From Prosapia bicincta (lineage: Eukaryota; Arthropoda; Insecta; Hemiptera; Cercopidae): a stretch of 64,000 nt of DNA. Position 1 is the first letter of the stretch; each line of letters opens with the position of its first letter. Where the stretch lies: assembly GCA_036971475.1 (NCBI GenBank), contig JBAIZL010000005.1, positions 175,626,386 to 175,690,385 on the forward strand, in the 5' to 3' direction. The translations under genes were made by a program, and so were the position numbers. Under the pieces are notes generated by a model, which was not told where the DNA came from, did not search any database, and was given only the letters and a program-made list of their open reading frames with translations. This document shows, piece by piece, positions 13,144 to 25,070 of this stretch.

Positions 13144-16100
13144 TAGATAACATTTAACCTAACATTTGACGCTTGATTACAATGAAACGCTAAGACCTTA
13201 GGCAAAGTTCACATCTATTGAATAATTTCATTGTTCTAACTGACGCACAACAAATTTCACAAAATAGGAATACCTAGAAATTCGAATACATAAGATCGTT
13301 TCTTTGTCGTTGTTCCGAGCGTGCTTATCTACGTGTGTGAGCGCTGCTGACAAGCATGCCTGAGTCACGTGGTAAATGTAAGGGTTAATTTGGACCTACT
13401 ACGGGTTAAATTCCACACAGTGATGGTTAGGCTTAACTATGAAGACAGTATTTAGAGCTAGTAATGGAGGTTCTAAATTGGGCCAAGAAATCACAAAGAG
13501 AAATGTACAAGAAACAGAAAGACGAAATGTACCTTTACAAGTAGGCCTAATGTGAGACAAGCACATACCACTCATACTAGTTTATTTTTAGTTTAAGACG
13601 ATCAGCTCCCATGGCTGTTATCGCCTTCGTTGGATAAAAGGGTTATTAATGTGGGTAGGAATTTAGCAGGGATATAAAACCTATTGGTAGAAGATACAAA
13701 GGGATCATGGCAGGGTCACATATATAAAGAATACTTTTTCTCTACGAGGGGGTCATGAAATCAGATATTTTCTCTTTAGTACTCGTTGCAAGAAGAAAGT
13801 TATAGATGTAATTCTGTGTCTGAAAGGTAATTCTTACTGTAAGATGGAAGGTAGATGTAATTAGGTAGGGGTACTCCACATAGTTGGTCACACACGCAGG
13901 CTTGCAGACCTAAATAGCCCTTATTTGCACCAAAGTCATAGAGATATATCACTATTGTATGGGGAGAGTAAAACGGATGGTTTCTTAAAGTAGGGGAAAG
14001 CTCCTCTGGTAATGGGGGTAAATTAAGATATCGCGTAAGTAGAGTGGATACCCGAAGGAGGAAGGTTATCTACCCGTTACTCGGCGTTAAAAATATAATT
14101 TATTTGGCGACAGTTAAAATATGCGCTGACATATGGTTAATAAGAGCCAAATCAGAACCAATACAAAGGTGGACATCTCAAGACGTAGTTAGAAGATCAT
14201 GTCTGGGAATAATTTCAATTATCAGAATACAACACGCTATCGGAGTTACTCAATAATGCAGAATTTAAAGATTCAACTTAAATGCAATATGGATGTTCAG
14301 AAACTACGGTGACTACAGGGAAATTAGGGAACTAAGGCAGAGTTGGAGAAAAGGAGTTTATATAAATATAAGGGTACAAGATGTATCAGGGATGTAAGGA
14401 GGACTCCACTAGGGTGGAGGACGAACGGAAGATCGAGGATGAGTTGGAGAGAAAGAAGAGTGGAGAGAAAAAATGGAGAATAGACAGTTCGATTAAAATT
14501 GTTTGACAGATAAAGAGCCTTCGATACTAATTATGGAAACATGTTGGAGAACGTTATAAACACACACATAGACATACACACACACAAACGCGCGCGCGCG
14601 AACCCGCGCGTGCGCGCGCATTCACAAATTATGAATACATAGGCCTATTCCTGTGTTGTTTTCACTCACTTTTAATAATTGGGAATTCCCGCCCCTTCAG
14701 GCTAGGCGAACATTAATAATAATAAAACCGCCAATTTAAAAATGGCACTTTTCACGGACATTGGCTTAAATTGATTTTCCTAAACTGTAAATAGGAATAA
14801 TTGTTCCATAAAGCTTTTAGAGAGAGCAAAACGTTGAAATTTCTAGAGCCGTAACTTTGGTTTCAATATACGCCCACCAATTCAATGGTATCGACTTTAA
14901 ACTATTCTAAAAAATGAACCTTGACAAAGCAGATTCAAAGGAATCGATTATAATTATTTTTAATGGTTAGTATTTTTGTATTAAAAAGAACCAACATTTA
15001 CCCAATAAAAAAGATGTTTGTTTTTCAAAAACCTTTTTAGACCTACTTTTTTTTGAGAAGTTACAGCTTTAGTTACGGAAGTTTAAATTAAATTCATTAG
15101 GATTATATTGTTAGAATTAAATGTATACATACATAGAAATTTAATTGAATTATAAATATAGAATCTCAGTTGACAAAAAAAATTAACGAATAAAAGCATT
15201 TGAGCACATTTTAGTGCAAATAATAGACCGGCAAAGTAAAATCTAAAAACCTGAGCGACGTAAATATAGCCACTTTAAATTCAATTAGGCCTACTACTTT
15301 TACCGGTTTAAATGTGTTTAAAAAAATATTTTCCCCTAAACATGGCTAAAAGCTCGACCCGTAAAAGGACACCTCCTGCCATGTAATTGAGAGCCTCTAT
15401 TTTTTATATATATATTTTAATTGCTGAGGACAGCAATTAGAAGCGGGGCTGTGAGTAAACAAAGCCTTTTAGATAATGCTCCCGCGCCCGCATCCCGTAT
15501 GTATACGCCTACAATAGGAAACCTGAGAAGCGACGATATAAAGAAGGCTTCAGTTTTACCATATTCAAGGGCATATTAGATCATGCTAACTTATTATGTT
15601 ACTTTTCTTGTATTATTAACTAGATTCGTTTGCTTCGTGTTATCGTTTGCATGTCCAAAACTACGATGTATTTAAGAATCTACCGTATTTTATTTTCTAC
15701 AAACAGAAAGGTAGTTTAAAGTCGGTAGGCCTACTTATAAAAGTCTAATTTAAATATATTTCCACCCTGAACAATTATTGTTTTATTTGGAAATGATTTA
15801 TTGATCTTTAAATAATGATTAATTTTAGTTCGCCGTTTTATTTGAAAAATATCTCACAGCGACAAAAAGATTGATGCAACTTTTTTTTACTCTGATTGAT
15901 ATAAATATACAAAACGTATGGCCCATTTTTTTTAAAAATTTTGACATATGTGTAAATTAGGCCTAATTATGAAAAGTTTCACTTTCATACCCTATCTCCC
16001 TCATTAACAGTTGAAATAGCTATACGATTTTTAAGGACTAATTGTACATTTTTGTAGGCCTTAAAAATTCCATGTTTTTGTGAAAGTCAGTAGAGTATCG

Positions 16101-16264
16101 GCTGATATCTTAACTGGACTCCAGAATGGTTTTGTCTAGAAATAATATTAACAAAATTGGCAACCTGTAACTTGACGTGTTTTGAATTTTTTTAAAATTA
16201 CTTTAAATTTATACTTTTATTGTTAATTTTGAGGCTTTTTTAAAATTAACTATAGTGAAAATCA
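13144..16264. other. No gene recognised
   Basis: AT-rich sequence with no convincing coding region. A short open frame at 14044-14256 has no recognisable motif. The region is notable only for repeated TAGGCCTA octamers and a CA/CG alternating tract. Confidence 0.5.
14565..14625. repeat. Alternating (CA)n/(CG)n tract
   Basis: CA dinucleotides pass into CGCGCGCGCG and GCGTGCGCGCGC, an alternating purine-pyrimidine stretch and one of very few CpG-dense spots in the surrounding AT-rich DNA. Confidence 0.85.
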
Positions 16265-16510
16265 GCACCGAAGTGGTTGTGTGGTCAAGTGGGTAGATAA
16301 TTTTAATACGAAACTAAGAGTAGTAGGTTCGATTTCAAGTAGCGCCGAAAAATTACTGTACCCGTTTTCAGAGCTCAGGTCAACTTAACAAGTGAAAGTG
16401 AGTAAGTAGAAAAATAATGGGCGGTTGAAGTGTAGAGTTGGCCACAATTACTTCCTTGGACACCGCATGGCCAAAGTAAGGCAACCTACACTGTGTTCTA
16501 AGCGATGGGA
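16265..16510 (+). mobile_element. tRNA-derived SINE
   Basis: A box-A-like TGGTCAAGTGG at 16281 and a box-B-like GGTTCGATTTC at 16326 are 45 bp apart, the spacing of the internal RNA polymerase III promoter in a tRNA. The tRNA-like head does not fold into a clean tRNA. It continues into an unrelated body (about 16345-16510), as in SINEs. The 3' limit is approximate and no target duplication was identified. Confidence 0.5.
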
Positions 16511-16760
16511 GTGGTATAAAAGGGAGTAATTGTTACTATTACCCCGTAAGAGACTGTTATTTTTAGCAGACGCGTTTGCACTAAGTTAGTGCTTGGATGC
16601 TAAAATCCTGATTGGCTCGATGGCAGCTGTATGTTCACATGTTTGCCTGGATTTATGGATATTTGTTTTGAATGCTTTGAGAATGATATTTTGATGGATT
16701 GATTTTAAAACTTTTTCGAGTCTTATGGGAGGCTCGTATATAATCACAGCGGATCTGTAA

Positions 16761-17045
16761 CTACAGCTCGATCTTTAAATGATTGATTGGATATGCAAGA
16801 TCGATAATGATTGTTCGGAAATTATCTATCGTCGCGAAATTTTGTCCTTGTGTTTTCACTAAAATATCACCCGGTTTCTCACCACGATGGTCCGTAGCGT
16901 GAAGCTTGTTCGATGCATTGGAGTGAGTAAATCTATCTACTCCATCAGCCTGACTGTAGGGGGCCCAATACAAAGTAGTTTTACTAGACGCTGACGAAGA
17001 TCGCCCACTGCGATCAAAAATTACTTGTCTCAGTAAGTTTTCCAT
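16761..17045 (-). CDS. Unrecognised open frame, 94 codons
   Basis: A minus-strand frame beginning MENLLRQVIFDRSGRSS. Its composition is more protein-like than most AT-rich frames here (many Ser, Arg, Asp; few Ile/Lys runs). A short plus-strand frame (17203-17412, basic N-terminal half with a KRLRKRRGKRGDDEE stretch) starts 158 bp away in the opposite direction. I recognise no domain in either. They may be transposon debris or first exons of an unknown gene, and no splice structure could be supported. Confidence 0.15.
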   Translation of the reverse strand: MENLLRQVIFDRSGRSSSASSKTTLYWAPYSQADGVDRFTHSNASNKLHATDHRGEKPGDILVKTQGQNFATIDNFRTIIIDLAYPINHLKIEL

Positions 17046-17412
17046 AAATTTACTTAAATTATAACTTCGGCAGTCGTTAATTTGTTTCTTCTAATAAAAA
17101 TATATTTGTTATTATTTTAAATGTTGTTTATATTTGTATAGTTTATAAGCGTTATCTGTATAAGCACATTCCGTTCTGAGTTGTGCAAAGTCGTTACAGG
17201 ATATGAATTGTGTAAACAAAGCTTTTGTAAAAGAACAAAAGAAGGTAAAAGTAAAGTTATTGAAGTTGATAAAACGATTGCGGAAGAGAAGGGGGAAGAG
17301 AGGAGATGATGAGGAGTCAGCGTTATTCCTTCAAGAGGTAGGCCTATCGTTAACGATAGATAAGTCATCAGACACTGCTTCTGACACTTTGTCGATATTT
17401 GAAACAGAATAA

Positions 17413-19370
17413 CCGCGCGCTTTGATCTGCATTATTCTTTTGTAATCTCTGACAACTCTAAACAATAAAACTTTGGCGTCGTTAACTTTTTTTTTTATAC
17501 TTCAAGGTAACTCAGTAGGAAATTTACAATTTTAAAACATTTTAATGAAATTGTTTTTAACTAAGAAATAAGTGTATTAAGACTAGGTTATGTTTGATAG
17601 TATTTACTAAGTATTTGATGGTAAAATTTAGAAATAAACGATGATCATAGAAGACTTAGACTTTTTATCATTAAGGATTTGGTAAATTTTAGCTTTTTTA
17701 AACAAAAATTAAGGATAAACTAATATACAGATTATTACAGTTCCATATACATGTTCGGAGACGTTTAAGACAAACTTGTACAATAGAAATATAAATACGA
17801 TTTTCCTGCAGTGAAACACATTAAAAATGCTAATATATACAAATAGAAATATTATATAACTCTAAATATATAAGTCTACTATGTGAAAATAAGTGAACAT
17901 TAGTCAAGAGGTTAACATATTACTGATTTAGATCTAATTTCGGATTTTAATAAACTGTCACAGTTAATAGGCCCTACTACTAAATTAAGTCAACTCAATC
18001 CAACTTGTTAAAACAATTAATTACATCTTCTAAATTAATTAATCAACATGTCTCAACATCAAAATTTTATCATTACACATATCGTAACATTTTTTTTACA
18101 GAAGCACATAAAACGAAACGTAGTATATATGGTAACATGTATAAGTGTATTATGTTACTTTAGGATTAGAAGTCTCCTATCTTGAATTGTATTCAACTGC
18201 CTGGATAGGATTCCATCTCTCTTTAAAAATTTACAAAATTTTTTTTTAATAAAAATTTCTTTCCTGGAGACCTTTTATGTGGAGAAAGGGAACGTTTTTA
18301 GTATAAACTCAGTGTCACGTGAAATCAATGGATAGAGGAGTCTGTGTACCATATCTGTGATTAAGGAATAAGTTAAGTTTAGTAGTTAGCCCTTAGCAAG
18401 GAATAGAGTAGGCGTTAATAAAAGACCGATGGGTTATCACGTATTTGTGTGTATGTGTTTGTACGAATCCGGAAGACCCCAATAAATATTGTTTGAGTTT
18501 AATTACAAAATCAACTACACATTCAGATATTGATTCCTCTAGTTTATTAATAATTTATCCAATATAAGCCTACACATCAGAACAAAACGTTTAATAGTGT
18601 TTGAAGCAATAAACGCTAAAACGCTATTGTGACAGCACCCACAGATGAAGTGATCAATCTATAGGTTAAAATACAAATTTTACGAGTTCAATTCTTGATG
18701 CCTTACTACTTATAATTTTCTTTGGTAACAGTTAATTGTATTGCAATATCTACAAATTGGGCGCCCAATTTATCCATTTATCCATTTACCCGGGGGAAAA
18801 TGGTGTCTTTTTTACTAGCTTAGTAGTAGGCTTTTCAGTTTGCCCGAGTTCTATATATTATTTTATACTATAAATCTATTGCGAATTAGAATTTAGCTAG
18901 GGAGGTAAAGTCACAAAATGTATATAACAAAGACATTGCACTTAACATCTCACCAAAAACTAATTTATTCAATAGACAAATCTTCATTATGGGTGAACTT
19001 CCACTCAGTGATAATGGTCGCCGAAATTGGTCTGTTTAAATAAACTAGTGTTTAGTGATTTTGTATTGCAATCTGTTAGTAATTATCTTTGGCATTATAA
19101 ATATATTTAGTCAAAAACTTAACTTTGCTTCACCATCAGTTTGATATTCTACAGACCTATACTACCCCAGTGGTAGTTGAGACACTGACCAATGTCAGTC
19201 GTATGGAGATATTAAAAACCCCAATTTTTGAGAGATCACGGTTCTCTCGGAAAGTAGGTACTATGCAACCAAGTGAATTGTTAACTTTAGACAAGGTAGA
19301 TATTTCCTCACATTTTAACCAACCGGTTTTTTGGCCTTTCGTGTATAGTTCAACAAAGGATATTATTTTG
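17413..19370. other. No gene recognised
   Basis: AT-rich sequence without recognisable coding, RNA or repeat structure. Confidence 0.45.
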
Positions 19371-19378
19371 CTCTAGAA

Positions 19379-21870
19379 CAGGGGTTCCCAAACTGGGGGG
19401 CGCGCCCTCCTGGAGGGGGACGTGGAGAAAGTCCAGGGGGGCGTGACACCCAAATGAAATAAATAAAAAAATTACAAAAATAATTTCCTCAGACCTTTGA
19501 AATAAAGTCTTTCTAAGTTTCCGTAATTGTTTTTGTAAAGTTTCAATAAGTTGTGTGGTGTGTGTACCAATACCTCCGTTTGGCCTTGGCGTGAGTGCTA
19601 GTGTTCCCCCATCGCATCTTCAATCCAATGCAGTTTGTTCAGTGCTTGCGTTGTAACTAGTCCGTTCTGGTACAGTACTTTCCGTGAATTATCAGTCAGC
19701 GTGTTTGCTGTATTGTAGGTGTTCTATAATTGCTGCGACGTTTGAATTGGAGTAATTGTTTTTGTGTTGTGTGAGTTCTGTGTGAAGCAAAGAAACGCAA
19801 GTATATTGACCATCATATTCAATATGGGTTTGTTTCCTTGCTTAAAGATAATGTTGATCACCCTCAGTGCGTTATTTGCTATGAAGTATTAAGCAATGAC
19901 GCGATGAGGCCTAATCGTCTTCTGAAACCTAAAGAGTTTTTTGCTGCAAAATCTCAGAATTTAAAGCGCATGAAGTTAGATAGCACTGGATCTGCTGCTC
20001 AGTCATCTCTAAAAGTGCTTGAAGCTCCTATGAATTATCTCTTCTTATTGCTAAGGAAAAGAAAAGTTACACTATTGGTGAAACGCTTGTTAAACCGTGC
20101 CTTTTAAAAGCAGCCAATGTTGTCCTTGGAACTGATAGTAGGCAAAAGCTATCGCAAATACCACTTTCAGACAACACCGTACAACGCCGAATTGATGATA
20201 TGGCCGAGGACATTAAAAACTCAGCTTGACGAGAGTACAGACATAGCACAATGTTCTTATTTGATTGTATATGTTCGTTACATTGAAAATGAAAGAATGA
20301 AGGATGAACTGATGTTTTCTACTGAGCTGTTGACCACTACTAAAGCTGTAGATGTGATGGAAGCAGTATCAGACCTTTTTTTAAGAAACACGAACTTTCT
20401 TGGCAAAAATTTATTGGTGTATGCACAGATGGTGCTCCTTGATTGCTGGGTTCTCATTCAGGCTTTGTGCAGTTGGTCAAAGAGAAAAATGCTGATGTGG
20501 TTGGGATTTATAGTTTTATTCACCGCCAAGCCTTGGCAGCAAAAACGCTTTTAAAGTTATGTTACTGTTTTAAAGCTATGTATTAAAGTAGTCAATACGT
20601 TAAGAACAGTGCATTAAATACTCGACTGTTTAAAGTTCTTTGTGAAGATTTAGGAAGTGACCACAAAACTTGCTATTTCATACAGAAGTACGATGGCTAT
20701 CAAAAGGCAATATGTTGGGAAGACTATTTGAGCTCCGTGATGAAGTTATTACGTTTTTGGCACAGCAGAAACAAAACGAGCTTAGTGCAGAGCTCAAAAA
20801 ACCCAGTAACCAAATGATTTTGGCCTATTTATCAGACTTTTTTGACATGTTAAACAACCTAAACTTGAGACTACAAGGTACAGACTCAAATATAGTAACA
20901 CATCAGGATGCCATCAAGATGTACGTTGAGAAACTACAACTTTGGATACGTAAAGTGTCAATGAGCCCCAGCAACTATTCAAGTTTCAGCAAAGTAGTAT
21001 CAGTCTCAGAAGAAGCATGTTTTGAAGGACCGCTTTTGAAAAACTTGATAATTGACCATTTGAAGAACCTCAAGGAGTTCAGCAGGTACTTTCCTAATTT
21101 GTCAGAGGAGTTTTACAAACTATCAACCGACCCGTTCCACATGGACATACAGTTGCTGCCAGAAGAGTTGCAAGAGGACGGAATAGAAATAAAAATTGAC
21201 TCTGCTGCAAGATAGATTTCGAACAAATGAACAAGCCCACATTTTGGTTAAAGTACTTAAAAGTTTACCCCAGTGTTTCAGAGAAAGCTGTTCGAATGTA
21301 CTTGCCATTTTCAACAACATACATGTGCGAAAAAGCGTTTTCAACTCTTGTGGCGATCAAAACTAAGTACCGCAAGAAACTTGATGTCGAAATTGACCTA
21401 CGCTGTGCTTTGTCTGAAATTCAACCCAGGATCTGTCAACTTATTCAGAACATGCAATCGCACCAATCTCACTAAATTACATTTTATGTTTTGTTTTTGT
21501 AAGTAGGTAGGCCTATTGTTTCACCTTCTTTAAATTGAAAATGTATCTGTGTTACAATGTTAAATTTTGTATCAGTAATTATATTCGTTTTTCATGTAAT
21601 ACTTGTTTTAATTTTCATCATACGTACAATTACTAAATCTTTCCATTCTGCGTTACCGCATTCAACAGTGAACAAAAAAATCTACCTACTCACCGTATCA
21701 AGTAGGCACATACTTGTACGAGTTCATGTACTTGTACAAGTAGGAGTTGGTATGTACGGCACCGTGGAAATAGGGTACTGCAAATTGGAAAGCTGATATG
21801 TGTAGGGGGGCGTGGGGGGTCTCCAAATAACCAGAGAGGGGCGTGGTACAAAAAAGTTTGGGAACCCCTG
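19379..21870 (+). mobile_element. hAT transposon with complete ends
   Basis: The element starts CAGGGGTTCCCAAACT and ends with the exact inverse, AGTTTGGGAACCCCTG, a 16-bp terminal inverted repeat. Both sides are flanked by the 8-bp direct repeat CTCTAGAA (19371-19378 and 21871-21878), the target-duplication length of hAT transposons. G-rich subterminal stretches (GGGGGGCGCG, GGGGCGTGG) are typical of the ZBED5/FAM200-like group. Length is 2492 bp. The two ends are still perfect although the transposase is broken, so it may once have been mobilised in trans. Confidence 0.95.
19787..21475 (+). pseudogene. hAT transposase (ZBED5/FAM200-like), frameshifted
   Basis: The N-terminal BED-type region keeps its cysteine pair (CVICYEVLSND near 19870), but the following histidine half is missing, as if deleted up to KPKEFFAAK. 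Then come the RNase H-like core with QLDESTDIAQCSYLIVYVRY (20223), the CTDGAP motif in another frame (about 20420), RWLSKGNMLGRLFELRDE (20690), and the C-terminal dimerisation region ending in LPFSTTYMCEKAFSTLVAIK (21300-21360). At least four frame changes or stops separate these blocks (near 20045, 20400, 20550 and 21213). The protein would excise and insert the element. This copy is inactive. Confidence 0.85.
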
Positions 21871-21878
21871 CTCTAGAA

Positions 21879-22802
21879 CGTTTAAGTTTGTTAATTGTTC
21901 AGGAATGAATTGTCTCACACTATATTGTCCATGACAATTGGCAAAATTTTAATGTTTCCTACTAAACAAACTAACCAATTGTCAAATTTATAATCTAAAT
22001 CAAGTAATTTTTGTAAAACGTAGATAAGTTTTCGATAGCACAAAACTATCTTCGACCATATCTTGATGAATATCTCGCAATTACTTCCTAACATATCAAT
22101 TCCTTCTTAACGTAAGAAAATATAAATCTCCTAACTATAAAATTGTAATAAAATAAACCTTACCCTACGTTATATTTACAGGGCCAGATCACAGATTTGC
22201 TCTCTGATTGTAATCCTGATCGCTAAGCTTTAGACGTTTAGTTGTAAAACGGCGGGAATCAAATAAAATAGGCAACATTTTTGTTTACAATAGTCAGACT
22301 TGCAAGAACATTAATATAACAAGAATTGAATAATGTTTGTGTGTGTTACTTATATTACATGCAAGTACTAATGTTAATTGCATTATCGTTTTATTTCTAT
22401 TCGGCTTTCATATTTGCATTGATTATATGTGATTTCTGAAATTATTGCCTTCAAGGTAAATACAATAACTTCGAAACTAAGTAATCAACAATTGTTTACT
22501 TTTATTAATAAATAAAACGAAATTATAAGTAATAATTTTTACTAGATTAATAGTAAGTATTAACCATATTTTACAAATGTATCTTCAAATTATGTTACAA
22601 AAGTCTAATGTATAGGTTTTCACCAGATATTGTTTTCTCGTTTTGTATTAGTTAATTTGGTGAAAATTGCATTAACTCTTGAGTGTTTCATTTTTACATA
22701 CGAGTTAAAATACATTATAAACAATTAACAAGCAATTATAAATGTCACAAACCAGAAATAGAGCTTAAAACATACATTAATTATCCTCATAGGAACATAA
22801 CC
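21879..22802. other. No gene recognised
   Basis: AT-rich intergenic sequence on the right flank of the hAT element, with nothing recognisable. Confidence 0.45.
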
Positions 22803-23028
22803 TTACTAAAATACTTATAAGTATTTTACATCTTGCCTATAGTAGCACTTATATTTGTTGAGGACGGCTGTTTTGAAAGCTGTGTCCCATATTCAACTTA
22901 GACCTTAACCGTAATAGGAGTTACGGTTTGAGTTGACAGTGGAAAACATCTCCCGAAATGGCCGCACTCAACAAATACAAGTAAGTGCTACTATAGGCAA
23001 GCTGTAAAATATTTACAAGTGTTTTAGT
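22803..23028. repeat. Palindromic repeat (family E, copy 1)
   Basis: The left half (ACTAAAATACTTATAAG...) and right half (...TACAAGTGTTTTAGT) are imperfect reverse complements for about 100 bp each, including an exact 19-bp stretch CTTGCCTATAGTAGCACTT. The inner part (GTTGAGGACGGCTG and inverse) matches the palindrome at 32918-33125. The right arm keeps a hammerhead-like order: UUGAG, core UUGACAG, then a GAAA after UCUCCC, GGCCG, CUCAA. The sequence just outside it (TTAGTTGCCCATGTAAAGAGGGAATC) has relatives at 25428 and 33165, so the palindrome is part of a longer dispersed element. Confidence 0.75.
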
Positions 23029-24174
23029 GAAAATTAGTTGCCCATGTAAAGAGGGAATCACAAATACAACGTTACTTAATTACTTAAACAATAGTTAATG
23101 ACTATCTGAACTTTAATACCGAGCAGTATCCGAGAACTATTCGAACAGTAAGGAGATAACCGTACTGTAAAACACATATCTTATAAAGTTGTTCTTCAGG
23201 AATTACTGTACTAAGCTGCACTACATTATATACTTATATTAAAATTCAGCTACAAAGTATCTGATTACGATATGTTTTATTTAAAAAAAAACTAAGTTTC
23301 ATACCAAAACTAGTAACTAATTGCTAAAAGGAGTGGGCTCTATTTTTATCAGCCTTACAATAGTATAACCTTGTCATACTTGACTGGTTTATGATGTTAA
23401 ACCAAATTTTGTTTATGACTAAAACTGGTAATATTTGACAAAGACTGTGCCAACTACTGTTTCCCCCCTTGTTCAGAACTAAATTTTAGACAAGAAACAT
23501 GAGATTTTAAGTGTTCCAACAAAAAATAGTGAATAAGCAAACATTTCATAGAGAAAAGAAAAACATTTCACAACTACAATAGCCATTTTTTAACATACTT
23601 ACAAAGTGTCTGTCTTGGATATGTTTGGTTGTAAATAAATAACGTTTACTAACAGTAACGTTAAACTTGGCATAACATGATTAGAGTTTATGCCCACAAA
23701 CAGATGGTTTGTTTTTATATATGATATTAAAAATACATCATAAACAACAAAAACATAATTTATTATTATTTTGCTGAATATTAATATAGGTATAAACTAT
23801 TTGGTTAGGAAAGCTTTGGTTGAAAAAAGGTATAATTAAGTTTATAAACTTAGGATAAAAATATTGCCTCAACATAAATATTAGACATGTTATTATAAGA
23901 CTGAGGTAACTTGTTTAGTATAGGATCAGTTACTTTTCGTGGGAAACTTTATTCTTTTTTTTATAATAAAATTTATTATGTTGATTAACATAATACTTTG
24001 TGACTATGTTTTAATATAGGTATATCGTAATGTAGTATATTAAAGTGCTCTAAGTTGTGAAGAAATACTGTTAAATAAGTGTTTTAATAGTTATATAAGT
24101 TTTCAATATGATAAATAACAAAAGTTTTAATCACTATTTATGTTTTGTGATATTTAAAACTCTTTTCTTCTTGT
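23029..24174. other. No gene recognised
   Basis: AT-rich sequence. The first 40 bp match the flank of other family E palindromes; nothing else was recognised. Confidence 0.4.
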
Positions 24175-24897
24175 TTAGAATTATATTTTGTATTTTGGTT
24201 ATTGAGTTTGTTTTTTAGGCGGTTGTATAATTTTTCAATCATTGTTGTGTTGTATCCGTTAGTTTGTGCTATATGTTTTATGGTGTTTAACTCTTGGCAG
24301 TGTTCTTCTTTGTCTAAGGTGTTTTAAGCAGGCGATATATCATGGTGTTGAAGCAGCTAGTTTATGTTGGTGTGGATGGTTTGAGGAGATGTGAATGGTA
24401 GTATTGGTAATGGTGGGTTTTCGGTATATGTTGAATTTATGTGTTTGTTTGTCTGTACATTTAATTGTGAGGTCTAGGAAGTTAAGAGTTTTGTTGTTCT
24501 GTTTCGATGGTGTATGTTTGTTTTGGGTGTATGGAATTAAAGTGTTTTAAAAAAATAGGCTATGTACTCGGCGTGTGTTACCTTTTTTTATAAAGTTATG
24601 ATATTGTCAACGTACCTATACCAGTAAATTATGTTATCTGACTATTTATTGTTGTGTAAAATGTAGTTTTGTTCAATATGGTGTATGCATATTTCTGCTA
24701 AGATGCTAGCTATGGAGGAACCCATAGGTAGACCATCTTTTGGTCGTAGAAAGTGTAATTGTAGGTGAAGTAATTTTGGAGATGTGATTAATTGTGTAAC
24801 GCGGATGATTTCGTCAATGTGTGTATGTGGTATCTTTGTGTCTATAAGCATGTTTTTGAGGATGTTGATGGTTTCTGGAACGGGGATGTTGGTATAT
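24175..24897 (-). pseudogene. Penelope-like element reverse transcriptase fragment
   Basis: On the minus strand the frame reads IPVPETINILKNMLIDTKIP, then LHFLRPKDGLPMGSSIAS with ILAEICIHHIE. This is the characteristic Penelope GLPMGSxLSxxLAE motif. It is followed by WYRYVDNIIT at the catalytic site (usual YVDD, here with Asn in place of the second Asp). After frame breaks come the FLDLTI-like stretch, HKFNIYRKPTITNT and NGYNTTMIEKLYNRLKN, which leads toward the GIY-YIG region. The catalytic-box change and several stops mean it is inactive. The fragment is cut off at the TA array on its 5' side. Confidence 0.85.
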
Positions 24898-24899
24898 AC

Positions 24900-24902
<3 letters not shown>

Positions 24903-24956
<54 letters not shown>
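24903..24956. repeat. (TA)n microsatellite
   Basis: TA repeat at the head-to-head junction of two Penelope fragments. Confidence 0.95.
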
Positions 24957-24960
<4 letters not shown>

Positions 24961-25070
24961 ATATCAAAAGAGGCTAAAGTGGAATTATGTGTGATATTTA
25001 AGTTTATTATTTTGTGTAAAACGTAAATATCCCAAACAATTTCACTTTAGTCTCTTTCGATATATTAATA

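Noticed and set aside
14044..14256. 70-codon open frame on the plus strand
   Set aside because: No recognisable motif, no splice context, and length within expectation for random sequence.
16265..16345. A functional tRNA gene
   Set aside because: Box A and box B are present, but no acceptor stem or anticodon arm pairs properly, so a SINE head is more likely.
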